Shown one piece after another: positions 1 through 5,637 of a DNA stretch of 5,637 nucleotides. The stretch's first letter is position 1, and every line of letters starts with the position of its first letter. This stretch comes from Candidatus Poribacteria bacterium (GTDB taxonomy: Bacteria > Poribacteria > WGA-4E > WGA-3G), in assembly GCA_009842375.1 (NCBI GenBank), contig VYFM01000261.1, forward strand, positions 1-5,637. The letters are read 5' to 3'. The notes under the pieces were generated by a model, which was not told the DNA's origin, did no database searches, and saw only the letters and a list, made by a program, of their open reading frames with translations. The translations under genes and the position numbers were made by a program.

Positions 1-35
1 GTTTCCTAACTGCACTTGGACCAAATATCTGTCAG

Positions 36-60
36 TAGGGGCGGGTCACCTCGCCCGTGC
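36..60. repeat. GC-rich stem-loop, probable dispersed intergenic repeat
   Basis: Bases 39-45 (GGGCGGG) can pair with 50-56 (CCTCGCC plus a final C), giving a 7-base-pair stem with one G-T wobble and a four-base TCAC loop. The element is much richer in G+C than the AT-rich leader around it, which suggests an inserted or independently spreading unit. No T-run follows it, so it is not a typical intrinsic terminator. The GTAGGGG...CGCCC pattern resembles short palindromic repeats scattered between genes in some uncultured bacterial genomes. Only one copy lies in this window, so repetition is inferred and not seen. Confidence 0.45.
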
Positions 61-64
61 AAAC

Positions 65-92
65 AAGACGAATCAGGTTAATTTGGTATAAT
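65..92 (+). promoter_or_regulatory. Extended -10 promoter for the UbiD-family gene
   Basis: A perfect TATAAT hexamer lies at 87-92 and is preceded by TGG at 84-86, forming an extended -10 element (TGnTATAAT). The best -35 is AAGACG at 65-70 with a 16-base spacer. It matches the TTGACA consensus only in its central GAC, which is typical when an extended -10 compensates. Transcription would start near base 99, leaving a leader of about 24 bases before the ATG at 123. Sigma-70-type recognition is inferred from the consensus match. Confidence 0.6.
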
Positions 93-122
93 ATTGAATT
101 TACAAGTGGATAGAGGTTAATT

Positions 123-1568
123 ATGGCTTATTCCAGTCTTAGTGAATTTGTAAAAGCACTTGATCGAGCAGGAGAACTTAAACGAATAAAAACAGAGGTA
201 TCTCCTGACCTTGAAATCAGCGAAATTACCGACCGTGTCAGCAAGGAAGGTGGTCCTGCACTACTATTTGAAAACGTCGAAGGCAGTGATATGCCCTTAC
301 TTATCAATACCTACGGATCCTATTCCCGGATGGCAATGGCACTCGGTGTAGACGACCTTTCCCGAATCGCTTATGAAATTGAAGGTATGATAAAAATCGG
401 TCCACCCGAGTCCCTTCTTGATAAAGTAAAAATGTTACGTATCCTGTCACAACTAACAAATTTTCCACCAAAAACTGTCAAGAAAGGTGCTTCTCAAGAT
501 GTCGTTCTGACCGGTGAAAATGCATCGTTAGATACATTACCCTTAATAAAGTGTTGGCCTATGGATGCTGACAAATATATCACCTTACCTCAAGTTTTCA
601 CACATAGTTTAAAAACAGGTCAACGTAACGTCGGAACCTATCGATTGCAGAAACTCAACCCCCACGCTTTAGCAATGCATTGGCAAATTCACCATGACGG
701 AGCAGCACATCACAGAGAATATAAACAGGCAGGAGAACAGATGCCAGTGGCAATTGCAATCGGTGGTGACCCGATAATGTCCTACATTGGAACAGCACCA
801 TTGCCATCGGGGATTGATGAACTCTTATTTGCAGGATTCCTACGAAAAGCAAATGTAGAAATGGTAGAAGCAAAAACCATAGATATGATGGTACCAGCTG
901 ATGCAGACATTGTTATTGAAGGGTTTATTGAACCCGATGAAACATGCATTGAAGGACCTTTTGGTGATCATACGGGATTCTATTCCTTGCCCGATGAATA
1001 CCCAGTGTTCCGAATCACCGCGATTACACACCGCAAAGACCCAATATATCAAACCATCATTGTTGGCAAACCGCCTATGGAGGATTGTTACATGGGGAAG
1101 GCGACTGAACGCATCTTTATGCCACTGATAAAAACACAACTTCCTGAACTTGTAGATATGAATTTGCCCTTATTTGGAGTATTCCACAACTTCGCTCTAA
1201 TTTCAATTGACAAACGTTATCCATTCCAAGCAAAGAAAATGATGCACAGTTTCTGGGGACTTGGGCAACTGATGTTTAGTAAAATAATCATCGTAGTTGA
1301 TAAAGATGTTGATGTTCAAAACGTAGAAGAAGTACTGTTTTATGTTGGGAGCAATGTTGACCCGAAACGTGATGTTACCATCGTTGAAGGTCCAGTTGAT
1401 GTACTTGACCATGCGGCACCGCTTCTTGGTGCTGGATCCAAGATGGGAATTGATGCTACAACGAAATGGGCTGAGGAGGGTTACCACCGTGATTGGCCCC
1501 CCGAAATTCAGATGTCTGAGGAAATCGTTGAACTCGTAAACGAACGGTGGAAGAAATATGGATTGTAA
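123..1568 (+). CDS. ubiD: UbiD-family prenyl-FMN-dependent decarboxylase
   Basis: This 481-residue protein belongs to the UbiD family, cytosolic enzymes that use prenylated FMN (made by UbiX) and a divalent metal to remove carboxyl groups from aromatic or unsaturated acids. The N-terminus matches UbiD (LSEFVKALDRAGELKRI; EISEITDR; GGPALLFENVEG), and length is close to E. coli UbiD (497, from memory). The cofactor/metal site is present: Asn169, Tyr173 and Arg174 in RNVGTYR, His190/His191, and Glu233 in IDELLFAGFLR. The catalytic segment IEGPFGDHTGFY supplies Glu277 and Asp282, the latter aligning with the UbiD proton donor. GSKMGIDATTKW (438-449) is the C-terminal family signature. A GAGG ribosome site at 113-116 lies six bases before the ATG. 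The HWQIHHDG and EGPVDVLDHA segments look closer to menaquinone-pathway decarboxylases than to E. coli UbiD, so family membership is near certain but the substrate (menaquinone or ubiquinone precursor, or another acid) is open. No ubiX or other quinone gene is in view. Confidence 0.93.
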   Translation: MAYSSLSEFVKALDRAGELKRIKTEVSPDLEISEITDRVSKEGGPALLFENVEGSDMPLLINTYGSYSRMAMALGVDDLSRIAYEIEGMIKIGPPESLLDKVKMLRILSQLTNFPPKTVKKGASQDVVLTGENASLDTLPLIKCWPMDADKYITLPQVFTHSLKTGQRNVGTYRLQKLNPHALAMHWQIHHDGAAHHREYKQAGEQMPVAIAIGGDPIMSYIGTAPLPSGIDELLFAGFLRKANVEMVEAKTIDMMVPADADIVIEGFIEPDETCIEGPFGDHTGFYSLPDEYPVFRITAITHRKDPIYQTIIVGKPPMEDCYMGKATERIFMPLIKTQLPELVDMNLPLFGVFHNFALISIDKRYPFQAKKMMHSFWGLGQLMFSKIIIVVDKDVDVQNVEEVLFYVGSNVDPKRDVTIVEGPVDVLDHAAPLLGAGSKMGIDATTKWAEEGYHRDWPPEIQMSEEIVELVNERWKKYGL

Positions 1569-1587
1569 ACAGAATCGCTGTTTCTGT
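1567..1587 (+). other. Two overlapping weak hairpins after the decarboxylase stop
   Basis: Immediately after the stop codon, AAACAG (1567-1572) pairs with CTGTTT (1578-1583) around a five-base loop. Alternatively, ACAGAA (1569-1574) pairs perfectly with TTCTGT (1582-1587) around a seven-base loop. The two stems share arms and cannot form together. The following sequence is T-rich but interrupted (AGTTATATTGTTTATTTC), and the stems are AT-rich, so this is at best a weak terminator, an attenuating structure or a 3'-end stabiliser. It may be chance. Confidence 0.25.
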
Positions 1588-1634
1588 AGTTATATTGTTT
1601 ATTTCTAATAGTCTAATATATAAGGTGAGAAAAC

Positions 1635-2711
1635 ATGACAGAAACAATTTACGATGTAGCAGTCATAGGGGCTGGACCAGCAGGCACACAAGCAGCCGTA
1701 TCTGCAAGTCATCAGATGCGACATGTCTTGGTATTGCACTCTGGTAAGGTCAGTTTTAGTCGTGGAAGAGCGTACTGGTCAAAATCGGTTGAAATTGAAG
1801 ATGCACCTGTATTTCCCGGTATCATCGGTCCCAACTTTGCTAAGGAACTGATGAAGTGGATGGAAAGCAGACCTGTTGTAGAATTTATGCTTGGAGATGA
1901 ACAACGAAAAGCTGGAATTGACATAAAAGACGGACTTGTTACGCGGTTAACACGAAATGATGGAATCTTTGACCTAGAAGCATCTACATCTGTCCTAAAG
2001 AAAGATACACCGTTGCAGATAGAAAATCACAAAGCGCGCACAGTCGTCGTTGCAGCAGGATTTGACGACAAATGGCCCGATATAGAGTTTCAAACAGATG
2101 CTGAGCGGTTATACAAACAATATGCCACTGTGTTCCGTTATGCAGGTAATCGCAAAGGCTGGCATGTCTGTATCCGTTGTGATGGTCATTTGCATGTAAA
2201 TGAACACCTTGCCCTCCTCGGTGTAGGAGACTATATCTACGAAGCAGCCATTGGTGCACAAGATTTCACTGACAAAATCACAATCCTAACAAACGGACGA
2301 CCTCACGGAATGTCACCGCCAATTCTAAATCAGGTTAAAGAGCGGAAAATCAATATAATAGAAACAAAAATAAAACGGCATATTGGAGAAAAGACCAATC
2401 TACTCGGATTTGAGATGCAGGATGGTACAGAGCTATTCTTTCACGGATTCCTTGTTGACGAAGGATTGATTCCGAATACCAAGTTTTTAGATGACTGGGA
2501 CTACCAAAAAGATGAGGAGGGATTAATTATTGCAAATGAGGATATGCAAATGCTTGATTCCAGTGGTGAACCGATACCCGGACTATTTGCAGCAGGGGAT
2601 ATTATCTCTGGAGAACGCAACCTAATTGCTACCGCTTTCGCGCTTGGACAAGAAGCAGGTTTATCTGCATCAGACTCACTGCGAAAATGGCATTATCCAA
2701 GCGTTGATTAA
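1635..2711 (+). CDS. Thioredoxin-reductase-like FAD-dependent oxidoreductase
   Basis: This 358-residue flavoprotein has the two-dinucleotide-domain plan of thioredoxin reductase (TrxB). The FAD-binding GAGPAG is at 12-17. The redox pair Cys179-Ile-Arg-Cys182 is followed by Asp-Gly, as in the TrxB CATCDG motif. A second Rossmann motif GVGD is at 196-199. GLIPNT (277-282) and GLFAAGD (316-322) are the family's C-terminal FAD signatures. Known relatives move electrons from NADPH through FAD to a disulfide partner. Three things are unusual. It is longer than typical TrxB (about 310-320), with extra sequence between about 142 and 175. The HRRxxxR motif that grips the NADPH phosphate is replaced by TNGRPHGM (219-226). 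The usual YRQ after the GD motif reads ERN (327-329). The start is supported by a strong ribosome site (AAGGTGAG, 1622-1629) and by the Rossmann motif beginning at residue 6. It lies 66 bases after ubiD on the same strand and may be co-transcribed. A disulfide-type reductase is likely; donor and partner are unknown, so no gene symbol is given. Confidence 0.85.
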   Translation: MTETIYDVAVIGAGPAGTQAAVSASHQMRHVLVLHSGKVSFSRGRAYWSKSVEIEDAPVFPGIIGPNFAKELMKWMESRPVVEFMLGDEQRKAGIDIKDGLVTRLTRNDGIFDLEASTSVLKKDTPLQIENHKARTVVVAAGFDDKWPDIEFQTDAERLYKQYATVFRYAGNRKGWHVCIRCDGHLHVNEHLALLGVGDYIYEAAIGAQDFTDKITILTNGRPHGMSPPILNQVKERKINIIETKIKRHIGEKTNLLGFEMQDGTELFFHGFLVDEGLIPNTKFLDDWDYQKDEEGLIIANEDMQMLDSSGEPIPGLFAAGDIISGERNLIATAFALGQEAGLSASDSLRKWHYPSVD

Positions 2712-2717
2712 TGAAAA

Positions 2718-2741
2718 TAGAATGCAGATTTTTGCGTTTTA
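2718..2741 (+). terminator. Weak terminator-like stem-loop after the oxidoreductase gene
   Basis: TAGAATGCA (2718-2726) can pair with TGCGTTTTA (2733-2741) over nine positions, two of them G-T wobbles, around the loop GATTTT. A-rich sequence sits on the 5' side (2714-2717) and a TTTT run on the 3' side, as in intrinsic terminators. The stem contains only two G-C pairs and the T-run is short, so any termination is likely partial. Confidence 0.3.
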
Positions 2742-2758
2742 ATGTATAGAGTTTAGTA

Positions 2759-2786
2759 TTTCTATTTATCTACGTTACACTATCAT
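2759..2786 (+). promoter_or_regulatory. Weak candidate promoter for polA
   Basis: TATCAT at 2781-2786 matches the -10 consensus at five of six bases. TTTCTA at 2759-2764, with a 16-base spacer, matches the -35 consensus at three of six. Transcription would begin around 2793, only about six bases before the ATG, which would lose the AGGGA ribosome site. The promoter may therefore be spurious, or it may give a near-leaderless transcript. Read-through from upstream genes is an equally good explanation for polA expression. Confidence 0.25.
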
Positions 2787-2798
2787 AGGGAACATTGT

Positions 2799-5627
2799 AT
2801 GACACAAAACGACAACTCAAAAACACTCTATATTATTGATACACTCGCTGAGATATTCCGTTCATTTTATGCAATTCAAACTCGATTGGTGAGTTCCGTC
2901 ACAGGTGAACCCACAAACGCTATTTACGGCTTCACGACTACACTCCTCAAACTTTTAACCGACTACAAAGCACAATACATTATCGCCGCTATTGATATGC
3001 CCGGTGATACCTTCCGTAATGAGATGTATGAGGAATATAAAGGACATCGCAGAACTCCACCAGACGACCTTGTTACACAAATTCCTCGTATTCAACAACT
3101 ACTTGAAACCCTCCAAATACCTGTCATAGGCAAACCGGAACTGGAAGCAGACGATATTATCGCATCTGTTACCCAATACATTCTGGATTCACCCGATACA
3201 CAGGAGGTGCATGTCTGCATCATCTCAAAGGATAAAGACCTTGAACAGCTACTCTGTGACCGAGTTACGATGTTTGATCTACGTAATGAAGTTACAATAA
3301 ATGAGGCATATTTATTAGAAAACAAAGGAATTACGCCAGACCAAGTCATAGATACACTTGCTTTGATGGGGGACACCTCCGATAACGTACCGGGAGTTGA
3401 AGGTATCGGGTTGAAAACCGCAGCGAAATTGATACAGGAGTTCGGTTCAATTGATAATATCTACGCAAATATTGAAAAGATAAAGGGAAAACGCCGTGAA
3501 AATTTAGAGAAGGCACAAGATTACATATCCCTATCACAACAACTTGTCACACTCAAACGGGATGCAGATTTGGATTTCTCTCTGGAACAAGCACGATTCA
3601 AGCCACCTGAACTTAATAAAATCAACCCTTTGTTAGATCAACTTGAACTTAAACGTTTCTACAAACCGCTTGCAGAACTCGCATCTGGAAACACTGAATT
3701 AGACCAAGTGAAAACAGAGGTAAAAACTACCAGAAAAGAACGCTTGGAAGCAATGGAACAGGAAAAGGAAGCAATTCTGGAGGAAGGTATATTCACAACA
3801 GCAGAATCCGGGGACTATACTGCAATCACGACTGAAGAACAGTTGGATTCCCTTGTAGAGACACTATCAAAGCAATCAATCATTGCTGTTGACACAGAAA
3901 CAGACGGATTAAATCGTGATTCTAATTTGTGTGGTATCAGTTTTTCATGGAAGCCACAACACGGAGTGTATGTACCAATCCGAACCCCTAACCCCGAAAA
4001 CCATTTGGATCAAGAAACAGTAATTTCAAAACTTAAGCCAATTTTGGAAAACCCCAAATTGCCAAAATGTGGACACAACCTGAAATTTGATGCAAGTATC
4101 TTCATACGTCATGGTGTTCAACTACGAGGAGTTGTGTTTGATACTATGTTAGCAAGCCAACTTGTAGATCCAAGACAACCCTCACATAACTTAGATAATC
4201 TTGCACTCCTTCACTTAAATCATAAGATGATTCCACTCTCAAACTTAATTGGTGATGAGGATGATTCCACTTCCATTGATAAGATTCCACTTAATGAGGT
4301 AACACAATATGCTTCAGAGGATACAGATATAGTTCTCCAACTATATCACTATTTTAAACCGAAACTTGAAGAGACAGAAACTAACGAATTGGTTAGAGAC
4401 ATAGAATCACCACTTGGACCCATACTTGCACTCATGGAATTCAATGGAATCGTCTGTGACACTGAAGAATTGAAAAAACAAACCGGTGTGGTTGAACAAC
4501 TCGTGAATGAACGCGAAAAAGATATACACGAGTTAGTAGGGTATTCCTTTAACATAGATTCACCAAACCAATTAGCAGAGATATTGTTTGATGAAATCGG
4601 CTTTAAACCTGTGAGACGCACTAAGGGTGGTAAACGTTCAACAGACGTTACGGTACTGGAAACACTTGCACAGCAAGAGGATGTGAACAATCCGAAAACA
4701 ACTGTACCTCGTTTGATCGTAGAATATCGCCAATATAGAAAACTCCAAAGTACTTACTTCGGACAGCTGCGGGGTTCAGTTGACGAACAAACAAAACGTA
4801 TACATACACATTTGTATCAACTCACTACAGCTACAGGAAGGTTAAAATCTGACGGACCGAATCTTCAGAATATTCCCGTGAGAACTGAAATTGGACGCCA
4901 ACTGCGGCGCGCATTTATAGCACCGGAAGGTTATAAGTTAATCTGTGCAGACTATTCACAAATTGAACTTCGTGTTCTTGCACACTTCAGTGACGATCCA
5001 AAATTGGTTGAAATCTTCACCAATGATATGGACATTCATACATCAGTTGCATCAGAAGTGTTTAAAGTCACACCGGAAGACGTATCCCGTGAACTCAGAG
5101 ACAAAGCCAAAACAGTCAATTTTGGTATCATTTACGGCGTATCTCCTTCAGGTTTGGCACGCAGAATACAAGGAATGAATGTCAATGAAGCAAGAGATCT
5201 GATTACAAATTACAAAGCAAGATTCCCCGGTATTAACGAATTCTTCCAAGCATGCGTTCAACAAGCATTAGACCAAGGTTATGTATCTACATTAACAGGT
5301 CGCCGCCGCGCTATACCGGAACTCTTTGAACATTCCCGAAGCAGGCAAAGTCTTGGGGAACGTTTAGCAATCAATACCGTTATACAGGGAACAGCAGCTG
5401 ATCTCATAAAAGCAGCTATGGTCAAAGTCCAACACAGAATTGACAAAGATCAATTACAGATGAAGTTGTTATTACAGATACACGACGAACTCGTGCTTGA
5501 ATCACCAATTGATCTGGCAGAAGAACATGCAGCAATTGTATCCGAGGAAATGGAAAATGCGTTAGAACTTAATGTCCCCCTACTCACAGAGACAGGAATC
5601 GGGGATAATTGGATGGATGCAAAGTAA
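2799..5627 (+). CDS. polA: DNA polymerase I, with 5'-3' and 3'-5' exonuclease domains
   Basis: This complete 942-residue Pol I (E. coli 928, from memory) should remove RNA primers, fill gaps and proofread during repair and lagging-strand synthesis. The 5' nuclease domain (about 8-295) keeps its acidic residues: Asp14, Asp66, Glu116/Asp118/Asp119 in ELEADD, Asp145/Asp147 in SKDKDL, and Asp192/Asp195 in GDTSDNVPGV. A charged, Glu/Lys-rich linker covers about 300-335. The proofreading domain (about 340-525) has an intact set: Asp365/Glu367 in DTET, Asn427/Asp431 in GHNLKFD, and Tyr504/Asp508 in YASEDTD. The polymerase domain has TGRLKSDGPNLQNIP (679-693), motif A with Asp718 in DYSQIELR, motif B with Arg767, Lys771, Phe775 and Tyr779, and motif C with Asp896 in QIHDELV. 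Phe775 sits at the position of E. coli Phe762. The start is supported by AGGGA at 2787-2791, seven bases before the ATG, and by the first catalytic motif starting at residue 11. The gene ends ten bases before the window edge. It looks fully functional. Confidence 0.98.
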   Translation: MTQNDNSKTLYIIDTLAEIFRSFYAIQTRLVSSVTGEPTNAIYGFTTTLLKLLTDYKAQYIIAAIDMPGDTFRNEMYEEYKGHRRTPPDDLVTQIPRIQQLLETLQIPVIGKPELEADDIIASVTQYILDSPDTQEVHVCIISKDKDLEQLLCDRVTMFDLRNEVTINEAYLLENKGITPDQVIDTLALMGDTSDNVPGVEGIGLKTAAKLIQEFGSIDNIYANIEKIKGKRRENLEKAQDYISLSQQLVTLKRDADLDFSLEQARFKPPELNKINPLLDQLELKRFYKPLAELASGNTELDQVKTEVKTTRKERLEAMEQEKEAILEEGIFTTAESGDYTAITTEEQLDSLVETLSKQSIIAVDTETDGLNRDSNLCGISFSWKPQHGVYVPIRTPNPENHLDQETVISKLKPILENPKLPKCGHNLKFDASIFIRHGVQLRGVVFDTMLASQLVDPRQPSHNLDNLALLHLNHKMIPLSNLIGDEDDSTSIDKIPLNEVTQYASEDTDIVLQLYHYFKPKLEETETNELVRDIESPLGPILALMEFNGIVCDTEELKKQTGVVEQLVNEREKDIHELVGYSFNIDSPNQLAEILFDEIGFKPVRRTKGGKRSTDVTVLETLAQQEDVNNPKTTVPRLIVEYRQYRKLQSTYFGQLRGSVDEQTKRIHTHLYQLTTATGRLKSDGPNLQNIPVRTEIGRQLRRAFIAPEGYKLICADYSQIELRVLAHFSDDPKLVEIFTNDMDIHTSVASEVFKVTPEDVSRELRDKAKTVNFGIIYGVSPSGLARRIQGMNVNEARDLITNYKARFPGINEFFQACVQQALDQGYVSTLTGRRRAIPELFEHSRSRQSLGERLAINTVIQGTAADLIKAAMVKVQHRIDKDQLQMKLLLQIHDELVLESPIDLAEEHAAIVSEEMENALELNVPLLTETGIGDNWMDAK

Positions 5628-5637
5628 TATTAATAGT

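Noticed and set aside
16..24. Small perfect dyad TTGG-A-CCAA upstream of the promoter
   Set aside because: Four-base arms with a one-base centre are too short to support an operator call, and no regulator gene is nearby.
840..1139. Open frames on both strands overlapping the centre of the decarboxylase gene
   Set aside because: They overlap the UbiD catalytic region, which is clearly the coding frame, and their products resemble no family I recognise.
1612..1622. TAATATATA stretch as a -10 element for the oxidoreductase gene
   Set aside because: It abuts the ribosome site at 1622-1629, so transcription would start within or after that site. No -35 match is convincing.
3092..3376. Open frame of 94 codons on the - strand inside polA
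   Set aside because: It lies antisense to the conserved 5' nuclease domain and its Ser/Cys-rich composition is what the reverse of an acidic coding region gives. The overlying polA frame accounts for all the coding signal.
4349..4690. Open frame of 113 codons on the - strand inside polA
   Set aside because: Its Ser/Thr/Phe-rich, low-complexity product mirrors the Glu/Asp/Lys-rich thumb region of Pol I. It has no recognisable domain and sits wholly within a well-conserved gene.
1..5637. A defence system, mobile element or other new multi-gene system
   Set aside because: All three genes belong to known families, spacing is ordinary, and there are no transposase, integrase, repeat-array or toxin-antitoxin signatures.

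Overview
The window is an ordinary-looking stretch of bacterial chromosome with three complete protein genes, all on the + strand and separated by short AT-rich gaps. In order they are a UbiD-family prenyl-FMN-dependent decarboxylase (123-1568), a thioredoxin-reductase-like FAD oxidoreductase (1635-2711) and a full-length DNA polymerase I (2799-5627). No RNA gene, CRISPR array, insertion sequence, phage gene or toxin/defence cassette is visible, and no gene-free stretch reaches 300 bases.

Layout. Bases 1-122 are a leader. It holds a GC-rich stem-loop (about 36-60) that looks like a dispersed intergenic repeat, followed by an extended -10 promoter (TGG-TATAAT, -10 hexamer at 87-92) and a short 5' leader ending in a GAGG ribosome site. 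The 66-base gap after the decarboxylase contains two overlapping, mutually exclusive weak hairpins and a good ribosome site for the second gene. The 87-base gap before the polymerase contains a weak terminator-like hairpin and a poor promoter candidate. The first two genes may be co-transcribed. The polymerase may be read through or have its own promoter.

How the genes relate. The decarboxylase most resembles the UbiD-like enzymes of quinone (menaquinone or ubiquinone) biosynthesis. It would need prenyl-FMN from a UbiX enzyme encoded elsewhere. The flavoprotein keeps the thioredoxin reductase Cys-x-x-Cys pair but lacks the usual NADPH-phosphate-binding HRR motif, so its electron donor and partner are uncertain; this is the most interesting point in the window. 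Pol I is a housekeeping repair and replication enzyme with no obvious functional tie to the other two.

Organism. This is a bacterium of moderately low G+C, judged by eye, with ATG starts and Shine-Dalgarno sites. The GTAGGGGCGGG...CGCCC type of intergenic repeat, and a Pol I N-terminus reading 'IIDT' rather than 'VDG', hint at an uncultured lineage near Poribacteria or Planctomycetes. This is a memory-based inference, not a firm assignment. I do not see a new biological system here.
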